Positions 52,822-64,000 of a stretch of DNA of 64,000 nucleotides are shown in pieces. The position numbers and the translations under genes are program-made. The notes under the pieces are model-generated. The model was not told the DNA's origin. It saw only the letters and a program-made list of their open reading frames with translations, and made no database searches. The first letter of the stretch is position 1; every line of letters starts with the position of its first letter. This DNA is from Thamnidium elegans. Lineage: Eukaryota > Mucoromycota > Mucoromycetes > Mucorales > Mucoraceae. Location: assembly GCA_025201345.1 (NCBI GenBank), contig JAIXMG010000002.1:1-64000 (forward strand), read 5' to 3'.

Positions 52822-54425
52822 ATGAAATCGATAAAATGGTCGCTTTATTTTATATCCACTCTAATATTACATAAAACTATAGCACACGAAAATACATTAG
52901 ATCCATTAAATAACGCAATAGGGAATGACCTTGAAACTATGGCAGTAGACAAAAAAGAATTCAGAGCCGATGCTACTAACGCTGTAAGACTTGCATACTA
53001 TTTGTTTTTGTTTTTTTTACTTTGAACACTAATATTCCCAAAAAAAAAAAAAAAAAAAAAAAAAATGTTTATAGAAAATAGACAACATGGTCTTGTACTG
53101 GGGACAAGGCGATTTTGGTGAAAAGAGATTATCTTACTATTGTGAACAAGAAGGCGTCTCCATGGTTATTCTTGGATTTGTAGTAGATTTTATAGGCGGA
53201 CCAAAGAAGTCACCTATTCTTAATCTTTCTGATAATTGTAATAATGTCGAAAACTGTATTGAAGCAGCTCGTGATATCAAATTTTGCCAGAGTAAGGGCA
53301 TTAAAGTTCTCATGTCAGTTGGTGGTGCAGAAGGTCCATACCATAAACAGACTTGGGACCCAGATCTCTTTGCTTGGTGGATGTGGAATAAGTTTTTAGG
53401 TGGTACTGATAAAACTGTTTCAAGACCATTTGGTGATGTTATACTTGATGGTGTTGATTACGATCCTGAATGTAAGCTTTATTTTTCGAGTATTATAGAT
53501 TTATTGATATTAAATCTTGCGATTCTTTCTTTTAGCTGTGGATGGTATTGGATATGATCGTCATATTGACACTCTTCGTCAGTTATATAAAACACATTAT
53601 CCTCCTCGCCAATTCTTAATAACAGCTGCACCTCAATGTCCAGATTTAGACTACTATCCTAGAAATGCAGCATACAACTTTCTTCATCCTGCTCCTAAAT
53701 ATGATTCTTATCCTGATATGGTGTTTGTTCAATTTTATAATAACTATTGTTCGGCATCTAATCATCAAAGCAGAAGGACTACGAATTTTAATTTCGATGT
53801 TTGGGATCGATGGTCTCAAGAAAGAACAAATGGACGTACAAAGGTTTATCTCGGTGTTTTAGGTAAAGATAATCATATGGATACAGGTTATGTTGGTTAT
53901 GAAAAGTTAACGGTGATATTGGATGATATTCGTCGACATAAAAGCTTTGGTGGCGTAATGTTTTGGGATGCAGGGTACGCTTATGCAAACCAGGTGCCTT
54001 ATTTGAAAGGCTTAACGTATGGTCAAGCAACTGCCAGATATTTGCAACAATTAACGGTTGGACCGGCTAGAACAGCGGCAGCATTCGATAGTATAAATTT
54101 GGCTTTCAAGGACCATGGTGTACCTATTTTAGTGCCTATTAGTCCAAACAGCACAGATCTACTAAACTCTATCGTGCCTTGTGGAGGACAATCATTTATG
54201 TTACTACGATCAGTAAGTGGTAGAGTTTTGGCTGAAAGCTTTGGTGGCTCGCCAGACTTGATAGATTCTCATCTTGAAGGACTCGGTATGGATGGTGATG
54301 ACCCAATTAATCCAGGATCTCGAGTTTGTCTGACCTCACAAGATGATACTGTAAAACTAGGTTATGTTTATAATGCCACACTTTTTGATGAACCAGACTA
54401 TCCAGATTTTTACCAATTAAGTTAA
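52822..54425 (+). CDS. GH18 chitinase, secreted
   Basis: Three exons (52822-52983, 53075-53471, 53536-54425) give 482 residues in frame. The N-terminus (MKSIKWSLYFISTLILHKTIAHE) is a signal peptide. The catalytic barrel begins NMVLYWGQGDFGEKRLSYYC, continues through GIKVLMSVGGAEG, and has the GH18 active-site motif as DVILDGVDYDPE, with the general-acid Glu present and Pro in place of the usual hydrophobic residue before it. FVQFYNNYCS and GVMFWDAGYAYAN are later barrel strands of class III (plant/yeast-type) chitinases. A C-terminal ~110-residue region (residues ~375-482, with CGGQSFMLLRS and SRVCLTSQDD) is not a recognised binding domain. The gene has a 91-nt intron with a long poly-A tract. 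Confidence 0.92.
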
Positions 54426-54670
54426 AATATATAATGATATATATGATTTGAAGTATATACAAAAATGGCATAACGTTGCATGCATTTAACTCCCTAAAAA
54501 ATAAAGAATAAATATATATAAAAAAAGTGTAATAACAAAACCTGCAGGTGGTGATTGATATTATTATTATTATTGTTATTCCACTAAGCATCTTATATAT
54601 TTCGACCATCATGTTATTCTATCAGCTCCTTTTTCTTTTTCGTAGCTATACATTTATAATCGTACAAGAA

Positions 54671-56355
54671 ATGATATTTTTTAAAAAAAAGTCAAAGAAA
54701 ATAACAGAAAAGTTTAAAGAAGTTAAACCAACATCCCCATCACAATCTCTAGAACCAGTTAAACTTCCTTTATTGCCCTCAATACCACCAAATGAACAAC
54801 AAATTAAAAGAGAAAATGAAAAATGGTTAGAGTTAAATATTCCGGGTGATTTCTCAAGTTCTTTTAATATTCCTCAATTTTCCAGTAATCAAGAAGTTAC
54901 TTGTACAAATAGTATTACAAATACTACTGATACCTGTTCAATTTCAACCATAGATATTCATACCGATTTTGATGCTATTATTAAGAACACTGAAGCTTCG
55001 GTTTCTTCTCATTCAAAAAAACACTTTGAATTACCGCCTGATTCTTATTCAACTGAGGAACGAGAAAGCTTGGAAATTATTAACGTAGACAAAGTGTCTA
55101 TTTCTTCGTACGATAAAAAGTAATCTATTACCTTTGCTGTTGTTGTTGTTGTTGTTGTAAAATCACTTTTTGTTTTATATTTAGATACTGATATAATTCC
55201 TTCCCTTTTTTTTTTAGTCAAAATGCGGGTGACTCCTTAGCATATTCGGAAGGAGAGACGAAATCTGTGCCTGACAAACAAGGAAATACTTTACCTGTTC
55301 ACACCGAGGCTATTCAAGAAACAATTATACATACATATGAATTATATTTTATCAAGAAGGATGATACGATTGTTGTCAATTCCGATACTTTTATTGATGA
55401 AGAAGATACTGTTTTAGAAGAAGAAAATACCCCTTGTTTAGGGAATGACCAGCTGTTACTAGAACAGACCCACCCTACTACCCTTGATGAGCAGGAAATA
55501 ATAGATTCTCCGACTTTACTACCACCTACAAGTAGAGTAGAGAATAGTGTGGTTGAAATCAAAGAGGAGGAGGAAGAAAAGGAAATCGATTTACCTACTA
55601 AAACTCAGCAAAGTGATAAACAGCTAGAGACACGATCTGAAACAGTAGTATCCCTGGAAATAGCCTCGCATCAACAAGAAATCAATAAAACCTTAAAACA
55701 AGATTTATTTTTACCAGATGTTAATGAAAAGATTATCAAAGAAGTAGAAGAAGAAAACAAAGTTACAGAAGTTTCTCTTGTTCAATGTGATGATGTTGAT
55801 GAGAAGATAATAGCTTCGGAAGATACAGCTATAAAAAAAAATGATATAGTTGTTAAAAGAAAATCTTGTCATTCCTTAATCCCCAGAAAGCAGCAGTATA
55901 CGGCTTCTGTAATAGAAAATGCTCCGGTAGCTATTGTTTCTAAAGCACCTGCTAGTAATATGACTAGCGACACTAATACAAAAAGACGTGGTTCTTCCGG
56001 TAGCTTTATTCCCACATTTCAACAAAATAGACTGTCTTTGATTATTACAGAAACAAATGATAAAAATTGGAGCCCTTCCACTTCTTCAGATACATTGCCT
56101 AAATCACCATCGTCCATTCTTTCAAGTACAAGTACAAGCAGCAGTGGTAGTAGTAGCGTTACACGTCGAAAAGAAAAGAGAGCATCATTAAAAGCACATA
56201 GGTTAAGTAACATACCTAATGTCAGTCAACAGAGTAAGATCCCGGTGGCGGGTTTAAATGTTACTCCTAATAGTATCCCCAAGATCCTTCCATCATCTGC
56301 TTCCAGTGTTGGTAGTATGAGTAAATTACCAAAAAGAAACACAACTTTTGTATAG
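54671..56355 (+). CDS. Ser/Glu-rich disordered protein with SxIP-like motifs
   Basis: Two exons (54671-55119 and 55218-56355) give 528 residues. No family domain was recognised. The start MIFFKKKSKKITEKFKEVK is basic. The body is acidic and low-complexity (EEEDTVLEEENT, EIKEEEEEKEID). A basic Ser-rich part follows (RRGSSGSFIPTFQQNRLSL, SSTSTSSSGSSSVTRRKEKR). The C-terminus holds RLSNIPNVSQQSKIPVAGL and SMSKLPKRN. SKIP and SNIP in basic Ser/Pro-rich context match the SxIP motif used by EB1-binding microtubule plus-end proteins. That role is inference only. An alternative start at 54608 would add a hydrophobic leader (MLFYQLLFLFRSYTFIIVQE). Confidence 0.7.
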
Positions 56356-57499
56356 TTTCTTCTATTTTCTTGTTATTTTTTAAATTACATAAAATAATAA
56401 TACCTAAATATAGTTGGACTTTATGTCGCATAATGCTGCATGTACAATTTTTTGGTCTACTTACGAAAATGATATATGTGATGACTATTACTGCAAATAG
56501 TCATCATCGTAGTTATACTAACCACAGATGAAGCTAATTACACTAAAAACGTAATTATAAACCATACGTCCGAAAGTATAAAGTAACTAACAACCCTTTA
56601 GGATAATAATCAATGTGGATTATTTCTGATTTTAACAAAAGCAGAAAAGTGCTACATAAAGCAGTATATGTCAAATCATTTTATATCCCCGTAGTACTAC
56701 TGTAAGGGGAAAGCTAAATGGTCACTGCAACATTGAAGAAGACAAAAAAAAAAACCAGCACTGATCCTTACTTATAAAAACCAGTTTTTCTTGACTTTGT
56801 GTATAGTAATTAATTCTAAAATGCAAACTTAATTCAACTTGTTAAATTATAATTACGTCTAACAGAACGGTATTAATTATACTACAACTTCAAAAAAAAA
56901 AAATAAGGAGCATTGGAATTGTGTGTTTAAAAAAAAACAATACAAAAAGATATACCAACAAATTAATAGAAACGTTTATTAAAAAAAAAAAGAAAATACA
57001 ATAACCCCCCCCCCCCAACAAAAACAAAAAACCACGCTCAATAATATTACGATAATGATTGAGGAGCCAAAAAAACAAAACAAAAAAAAAAAGAACCACC
57101 ATCCCTCCTACTACGATACGTATCACTCCCCTCTCGCCCCCTTTCTTCTTCTAAACCTTCTCCTCTTTCTCCCCTATCTGCCTAGCCCTAGTTCTCCTAA
57201 CTACTTTGTCCATTCTACCGTTTCCAGCTCACTACCGCAATAGTGTCTTTTTTTGGCTCCTCATACACATTTCATCATCGCATCATCACGTCGCAGGCAT
57301 TATCCTGATCCGTTAAATAAGGGTATAAATCTCAGCCACATCAAAACTTTTTTCAAAGACTTTGAAGGGCACCCCTTGATGCAATAGATGAATATGAAAA
57401 AAACAAGCCTCACAAAAGCCATAGCAGTTTCCAAGATGTTTTTAAAAAAAACACCGGGTCCCCTATAGCCATTGCGAATCTATTTATTAAAAGGGTTAG
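56356..57499. other. Intergenic, low complexity
   Basis: No gene is supported. It contains A-runs, a 13-residue C run at 57005-57017 and a pyrimidine-rich stretch at 57110-57200. Several short frames here are by-products of composition. Confidence 0.5.
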
Positions 57500-59084
57500 T
57501 TATACTTTAACCATTGGATTCCAACCAGCTCTTATGACCCGTAAAGCCAAACAAAACAATCCGCCAACAGCCATTAACAAACCGCTCCAAACGGCAGCAT
57601 AAACATAATTAGGAGGAGTCGAACGATTAATAATGGCAGAAGCGATAGGAGTACCGAATAGATAACCAAATGTGTTTGTGAAATATAATAATCCGTTTGC
57701 AGCAGCAATATTTTCATAACCTGCTACTTGAGGTAATGAAGCAGGAAATAATGTCAAGTGTCCACCTCCAAAGAAACCGTAAAGTACAGCGAATACCCAA
57801 ATAGTAGCTTCCGTACGTGCGTTTGTCCAGATTGCTAATGACATGATACCGGCTAAGAATGTACAAATAAATAGTCCGTTGATACGACCCATACGATCGC
57901 TTGTAGATCCGATTACTAACTTTGATACAGCGTTGATTGCTGACATGATAGCAGATAAGTTGGTACCAATCCAAGGATTCAAGTTTAAAAACCTTGCGTA
58001 AGCTGAGAATTAAGAAAAAAAAAATAAGAGTTTTTGTTCAGTATATATATTTTGTTAAACTTACATGGTAAAAGAAATGACGGAACAAGGTAACCAAAAG
58101 TAGTAACAAATCCAACCATCAACATAATGTTAAATTGAGAATTTTTTAATAATTCTTTTTGTTTTTTTATCATCTCTGTAAAGCCTTCATTTTCTTGATC
58201 TTGTTTTAACTGTTTAGCCAGCTGAGCAGGAGATTGTTTTACAAAAATAGTAGCAAGGATCAAAAAGAAGAAACAGATAAATCCAGCAATACGAAGAGAC
58301 CAACGGTATCCAAGGTTGAGTATGGCAGCTTGACATATATTAGAGATAACAAGCCCTCCGACACCTGAACCGCACATTGTAATACCGACAGCTGTGCCTC
58401 GACGATTAGAAAACCATTCTTGAGGTGCACCGATACATGGAAACCAAACAAATGAAGCACCAATACCAAACATGACACCTTGAGTTAAATATAAGTGCCA
58501 AATCTAATATGTTTTGTTTAATAATAATCTACTAGTGAAATTTATATATATTTGTATATACCTGGTGACTAATACTCGCTAACATTAAAGCAAGGGGACA
58601 CAAGATGGTAGCAATCATTAACATTTTTGTATAACCAAGTTTTCGAACAACCCATTCATTTACAGGACCAATAATAAAATAGAGTGAAATACAAATGGAT
58701 CCGATCCATGAAAGTTGTGTCATTTTACCAATGTATACGAACTCGTTATAGTTACGTAAAAATAAACCCCAGGAATAATTTACACCATAACTATACAGTA
58801 AAAATGTGTCAAAACCTTATATCTAAAGTTACTATGGTAACAAAATAGAAACTTACATGGCAAACATACCCTTTTTTTTTAAAAAAAAAAAAAAAAAGTT
58901 AATAATTCATATTTGCATCTATATTGTTTTTACTTACGCAAAAAGAGCCAAAGACTACCGTCCAAGCTGCTTTACCACCATCAGGTGCATCTATTACACC
59001 GACCTCTCCTATACCATCATGTTGCTTCTTACCAGTCTCTTCTAAAGCAAGAGATTTTATAGATATTTGTGTCTTTTCGTCCAT
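57500..59084 (-). CDS. MFS transporter, monocarboxylate-transporter (MCT/MCH) type
   Basis: Five exons (59084-58938, 58870-58857, 58790-58562, 58503-58065, 58002-57500) give 443 residues in frame. The second exon is only 14 nt. The cytosolic N-terminus leads into APDGGKAAWTVVFGSFC, the [DE]-G-G-x-x-[AG]-W signature before TM1 of the MCT family. About twelve hydrophobic segments follow, with YGVNYSWGLFLRNY, GWFSNRR-like EWFSNRRGTAVGITMCGSGVGG between TM4 and TM5, a central loop (AKQLKQDQENEGFTEMIKKQ) and GSTSDRMGRINGLFIC before TM8. Substrate is unknown; fungal members transport carboxylates, riboflavin or other small solutes at the plasma membrane. Confidence 0.9.
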
Positions 59085-59325
59085 CGTATAAAAATTGTAG
59101 AGAAAGAAGAGAGATAAAGAAAAGAAATGATCTCAATTGTGATCATCTTTTACTTTTAAGTTCCGCGCACTTGACTCATTTTCGAGCCCTTTTTTTCGGA
59201 CCTTTTTTTTAAGCCTTTTCTTTCTACTATTTTCTCTATATTACTTCACTTTATTCTAATTATTACGGCACATCCCTCTTTAGACATGTCGCTTTTAAAT
59301 TTATAAAAAAAAAAGAGCATAGTTG

Positions 59326-59802
59326 TTAAGACAGAGTTACGTTTAGTATTAAGATAGTCCCAAAAGGATGTACTAAAACAGCAATATTCTCGGCATCGAT
59401 GTCAGTTAACTGCTGGAATAAAATGTTGTTATATTGGCGAGTTTCAATATAAGTGGGTTTATATCTATTGTTAGAAAAGTTTACAGGATATAATGATCCA
59501 AGGAAAGGAGTGACAGGCTCTGCCTTTCGTTTCTTCCTAATAATATCAATACAAGTTGGTGTTAAATTATTATTATTGCAGTAAATGCAATTTGATTTTT
59601 ACCTTTGTAACTCATTGACTATAATAACGATTGTTCTTTTACTAGCTGTTCTTAAAGCATTTTTTAACAAGGACCCAACATATGTGTTACAGTATAGCAT
59701 TAAATCTACAGCTAACGGAGATGCGATGATTTTTCTGGCAGTGGTTTGGGCCATATAACCTGTTATTGATACAGACTGTACGCAGTAGAAAACTTCGAGC
59801 AT
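59326..59802 (-). CDS. Small protein of unknown function (136 aa)
   Basis: Two exons (59802-59603 and 59536-59326) with a GTAAAA...TTAG intron close in frame to 136 residues. It begins MLEVFYCVQSVSITGYMAQTT and contains an alpha-helical looking stretch (AVDLMLYCNTYVGSLLKNAL), KRTIVIIVNELQR, a basic KKRKAEP, and a C-terminus with YIETRQYNNILFQQLTDID and VHPFGTILILNVTL. The family was not recognised. It is divergent from the region toward AHA1 and tail-to-head with the MFS gene. Confidence 0.6.
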
Positions 59803-60559
59803 GTTCTTTTAATTTATATAGTTCAATAGTATGTCATCGACGATTACGTTTACACGGATAACAGAAGAAAAGAAAAAGGAGTCAATAGACTCATGACCGT
59901 TTTTCGAGTAAGTACTATACATAGTTTTTAACGGAACGTGTCTAATGTTTGGGGGGGGGGATTCTTGCTATACGCTCTATCTACATGTTCAGAGAAAAAA
60001 GTACGACGTATTACTTTTCACTTACGTTTATTAAGCGCCAAAAAAAAAAAGTAGCTTTAACTTTACAGTATTACATTCGGGTGGACCACATTTGAGCGCT
60101 TGTAACAAGTACTCTTAAACACGGCGGTTGCTTTAATGAGGACGGTATCCGTTTGTACCGACATAAAAGAAAACAAAAACACTAAAAAAAAAAAAGCAGA
60201 ATAATAATACAAGATATAAGCCCTGTTAAAAAGATGCACATATAAAAAAAAATTATTTACTGGTATACATAAGTAGTAAAAGGGAAAAGAGAAGAGAAAG
60301 GATTTACCTATTCTAATTAGTAGGCTGATAAAATAGGGGCCTATTTGCTCATGTGATCTATTTAATCATTTTTACTTGTCGTTGCTACTTATTTTAACAG
60401 ACCATAAACGTCGTTCCAGCTTGTTTTTTTTATGAACTTTCCCCTAATATTTTTTAGAGAGTTTTGGGCAATAAAAAATTTATATGTCAATCTATAATTT
60501 TATTATATAAAAAAAAAGAGAGATATCCCACTTCCACAACCAGTTGATGAAGATGGTAT
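59803..60559. other. Intergenic region upstream of the small gene
   Basis: AT-rich with a G run at 59951-59960. No coding signal. It probably contains the promoter of the 136-residue gene (left) and the 3' untranslated region of AHA1 (right). Confidence 0.5.
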
Positions 60560-62013
60560 TTAAAATTTTAAAGAAGGAGCCACCAAATATGCTGTCAAAG
60601 CTATCAAAATAAATGCCACTAACGCAGCAGCAAAAATAAGATGGTTTGTCTCAAACATACCCATCACAGGATCATTTTGTATAGGTAAATGTTGGTAGCG
60701 ATCATAGTTTTCTTTAATGGATGTCCAATAGTAACCTACCCAGTTTCGTTTGATGATTTCTTCTTGACCTACAGGTACGCCTAATTGGATTACTTTGACA
60801 GTTACGCCGTCTTCTTTTTCAATAAATTCAAGTGTTATGGTTGAAAAGTGGTCTAGTATAGACTGGTGTAAGTTTTATAAAACAATAAAAAAGTATACAT
60901 GTATACCTTTGGGCCAAGATTTAAGTCTCCATGTTTGCATAATACTTTGTCCTGGGATCTATTTTTTTTTTTTTTTTTTTTTATTATAGAGTGAGCTTAT
61001 ATACATATATTTTAAATGTATACATATACTTTACAGCTTGTAATAGAACACCATGAACATTACCATCAAAGAACTCAAACTCGCTACCTATTTTCTTGGA
61101 TACTTTTGATCTTCCTTGAGTCCATACAGATGCACGAGCAGGGTCTAATAAGGATTCGTAAATGCCTCTCGCAGAAGCTCCAGGAAATTCAAAAGAATGT
61201 TCAACTGTAGTTGTTCTTACTACCACTTCTTCTTTTTTGGCAGCAGGTAGTCGTAATGAAACAGGTTTTTTGCGTTGAACTAGTTCAGGTGTAGGAGGTA
61301 TAGATGTATCTGCGTATAAATCTGTGCTGTAATCTATTATAAATTTTTAGTATGTTTAATACAAGTACATACATTCGTTCATACTTTCAATTAAATCATT
61401 CGTAAATTTAGAAAACTTTGTTCTTAATAGTGGAGTCAAATCAGTACGAATTAACTTTTTAATATCGCTATTGTCTCCTTGATTGAAGTGAATAACAAAC
61501 TATATATAGAGAGAAAGTTAGAGTGGACTTCTTTTTTTTTTCTTTATGTATCCTCTTATTTACCACATAGTCATCGATATCTGTGTCATAAGCTATTTCA
61601 GGTACAGATATATGACCGAATAGAGTTGTACCATCTTGTAAATTGGCTTTCCAGCCTAGTTTTAAAGCAATGTCGTAAATGGCAAGTAACTTTCCTTTAC
61701 GCTGATTTAAATCGACATCGCCTGTACATTCGTCTAAGCTGGTGATGGTAACTGTGTTTTGGTTTTTTGAGACCGATAAACCCACGAGTTGGTTCGTAAA
61801 ATACTTGTTTGCCCAAGGTCTACAATCTTTATTGACCCTATATATATATATATATATATATTTTAAAAAAAGAAAAAAGTTAAGCGTATGTAGGGGGTAA
61901 ACTAGATGAGGAGGGGAGAAGTTATTTACCAATGCCTAAGTTAAATTAGTAAAAATAATACACATGTTTATATCTCTTTTTTACCAGTTGTTCACATTAC
62001 GCATGTCAGACAT
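60560..62013 (-). CDS. AHA1: Activator of Hsp90 ATPase (Aha1) with hydrophobic C-terminal tail
   Basis: Seven exons (62013-61985, 61935-61930, 61837-61564, 61499-61373, 61333-61035, 60958-60907, 60852-60560) give 359 residues in frame. The N-terminus reads MSDMRNVNNWHWVNKDCRPW once a 6-nt second exon is included, matching the conserved Aha1 start (NxNNWHW). The N-terminal Hsp90-binding domain ends near DLIES. A linker follows, then the AHSA1 domain (TVEHSFEFPGASARGIYESL, SEFEFFDGNVHG, PGQSIMQTWRLKSWP, DHFSTITLEF). After the domain comes NHLIFAAALVAFILIALTAY and VAPSLKF, a single hydrophobic span at the very C-terminus. That would make the protein tail-anchored, which is not known for yeast or human Aha1. 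Confidence 0.9.
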
Positions 62014-62217
62014 ATTATTATTTTTTTATATTAAATAAAAAAGAAACGTGGTAAAGAAATAAGGATAAGTTGAATTTATTGGTCAGTTTAAAACAAATTG
62101 CATTTTTTATTATTTAACCAGCGTAATCAACAATTAGACATTGAAGCAAGGACAATAATTTTATTAAGTATAAAAAAAAAGGAGGAGAGAAAGAGAGCGA
62201 GAGAGCGAGAGAGTAAA

Positions 62218-63712
62218 TTAACCGAAAGCAGGCACAGACTTTGCAGATTGTGCTGGGCTACCCATAGTCGAGCTAACACCACCAGGACTAGCGAGAGCAT
62301 TACTAGCCATACTATTAGGACTATTAGCCATATGGCTATTAGCAATAGAGACTTGACTACTAGCAGGTTGAGTAGATTCCTTGATAGCTAAAAGTTGTTT
62401 AGCACGGAAAGCCTCATAATGAATTTGAGCAGTAGTTTCAATTAAATCTTGAAGGTGAGTACGAGTCAAGAAGTTACGAAGGTAGATAAATTCACAATGT
62501 TCTTCATTTTCAACGTTAATAACACCATATCTGTTCTTTCGACCACGAACAGGTCTACCATCAATCACTACGTTACGCTCTGAACCTACAATGGCAAAAG
62601 GAAGTAATTCTCTAATACTTTCGTTTAAAGCCTGTTCTTGTTCATCGTCCTCATCACTTTCATAGGGATATAATTTAATGTTATGAAAGACTAATTCAGC
62701 CTTGATCTACGTGCCAAAAAAGTTTTAATATAAATAAATAAATAAAAAAAAAGGGGGGGGAGATGTTTATACTTACTCTTTGCTTAAATGCTTGTCTTTC
62801 ATCAATAGTTAAAGAATCTGATTTAGCAATAACAGGTACAACATTAACTACTTCGGAAAGTTTCTTGAGTACGACAATATCAATAGGTTTTAAACTAATA
62901 CAAAAAAAAATACATATAAATAAACAAGCATAAACATTTTAATAAAAAGATTTACTTACGCATGCCCTGTAGGGCCAATGAAAAATAAACAACAATGTAC
63001 TCTTGTATCTTGAATATAACGATCACGAGTAGCGGTTAATTCTTTACGCAAATAAGCAGAATGTTGGTCTTTGATGTATTTAATGATAGGTTCCCAACTT
63101 TTTAAAAAAGAAAAAGGGTTAACATATATGTATATAGAGAGAGAGTGATAGATTACAAGCGTAGTTTACCAATTTTCGTTATTGACTTGATCTCCGTATC
63201 CAGGGGTATCAACAATATTGAGTCTAAGACGTACTCCGTTCTCCTCAATCACTGCATTTTAGTTGCAATTAGAAAAAATAGGGGGTTAAAAATATCAACA
63301 CAAATATAATATACATTACAGTGAGATACAGTTTGGATTTCAGTTGTTTGTCTTGGTGGTTCATCAGCAGAAAGACGTGCTTTACTTTCAATTAAATGAG
63401 AAGCAAAGATAGTATTAACCAAAGTGGATTTACCGAGACCAGATTGACCTATTCTGTTTTATTAGTATTTAACGTTTATATACGAATATATATACACATA
63501 TATATCTTACCAACTACCATCACGTTAAAATGAAATCCTCTTTTCAATAACTTTTTTTCAATTTGTTGTGTAATAGTATCAAACCCAACATATCCTTGCA
63601 ATTCGGTTTGAAGAGAAGACTATATATAATTGCATTAGTATTATATCCTTTTTATACATATATTGTTATATATTACCGCTACTGGTTCAACAGCTAAAGA
63701 TGATGATGACAT
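62218..63712 (-). CDS. CDC10: Septin, Cdc10 group
   Basis: Seven exons (63712-63677, 63619-63511, 63448-63320, 63251-63170, 63097-62960, 62894-62777, 62706-62218) give 366 residues in frame. [21 protein letters not shown] leads into the P-loop [14 protein letters not shown]3 is VDTPGYGD, followed by [14 protein letters not shown]4 is IAKSD in [16 protein letters not shown], and the septin unique element is around [16 protein letters not shown]. The C-terminus after [10 protein letters not shown] is Ser/Ala/Pro-rich and lacks the long coiled coil of Cdc3/Cdc12 types, as expected for the Cdc10 group. Septins form filaments at the cortex and guide septation and hyphal morphogenesis. Confidence 0.92.
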
Positions 63713-64000
63713 TTCTTTTTTAGTATGTGTTTTCTAAAAAAAATAGAGAAAAAAAAAAAAAAAAAAAAAGAGAAAACAAGATGTTTGAGTAAAAAAAAGG
63801 GTCTTCTTGTTTAAAAGGAGGAAAATAAAGGAGAGGGAGAGAGAGAATAAAAAAAAAAGGAGAGAATGTTGCATAAAAAGAAACTTTGATTTAATAAAAT
63901 CATGGCAGTTCAAATCATAAATTCTCTTCTGATCACCTGACTAGGTACGAAAATAAGGGAGGAACACTCATATGTATATAGTGATTTGCAATCAAGAATA
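63713..64000. promoter_or_regulatory. Upstream region of the septin gene
   Basis: Purine-rich low-complexity stretch (A-runs and GAGAGAG at 63827-63845) directly upstream of the septin start; likely 5' untranslated region and promoter. No other gene is seen before the window ends. Confidence 0.4.

Overview
The window looks like nuclear DNA of an AT-rich zygomycete-type fungus, most likely a member of Mucoromycotina/Mucorales (inferred). The host genes carry many short introns of about 50-90 nt with GTAAGT-type donors. They encode a fungal set: a chitinase, a GH81 beta-1,3-glucanase, a Cdc10-type septin, Urc4 and Aha1. The mobile elements are chromoviral Ty3/gypsy, Tc1/mariner with DD34E and DD37E spacing, Merlin/IS1595-type transposons and LINEs. 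No rRNA, tRNA or CRISPR array was found.

Positions 1-38,900 are a transposon island with almost no intact host gene. Its core is a readable nest. A host-family gene is split by gypsy element 1 (4827-14661; 267-bp LTRs; TSD TCTAT). That element contains a solo LTR (5539-5957), a DD37E mariner-like element (6942-8591) and a DD34E Tc1-like element (8598-10232). A second gypsy element (14953-24070; 350-bp LTRs) follows. Its single gag-pol frame is interrupted by two Merlin-type transposons (18066-19180 and 19804-21900), each with a clean 8-bp TSD. Further right are LINE remnants (one interrupted by a CACTA-like element), a transposase fused to a host-family domain, MITEs, a foldback repeat and a GC-richer OTU-like gene.

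Positions 38,900-64,000 are ordinary, compact host DNA: NDUFAF5-like methyltransferase, GH81 glucanase, mitochondrial rhomboid protease, ESF2/ABT1 and DHX37/Dhr1 head to head (both 40S ribosome assembly), URC4/DUF1688, GH18 chitinase, a serine-rich protein with SxIP motifs, a monocarboxylate-type MFS transporter, a small unknown protein, AHA1 and a septin. Most of these models were rebuilt exon by exon and close in frame.

The least explained items are three. (1) A two-gene Merlin-type transposon in which a coiled-coil/acidic accessory protein accompanies the transposase and, in one copy, survives without it. (2) A three-copy gene family with a GE..S..SR / GR-[KL]-DL / E-[WF]-K motif series resembling PD-(D/E)xK nucleases, one copy fused to a DDE transposase. 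(3) An Aha1 with a hydrophobic C-terminal tail and a 6-nt microexon.
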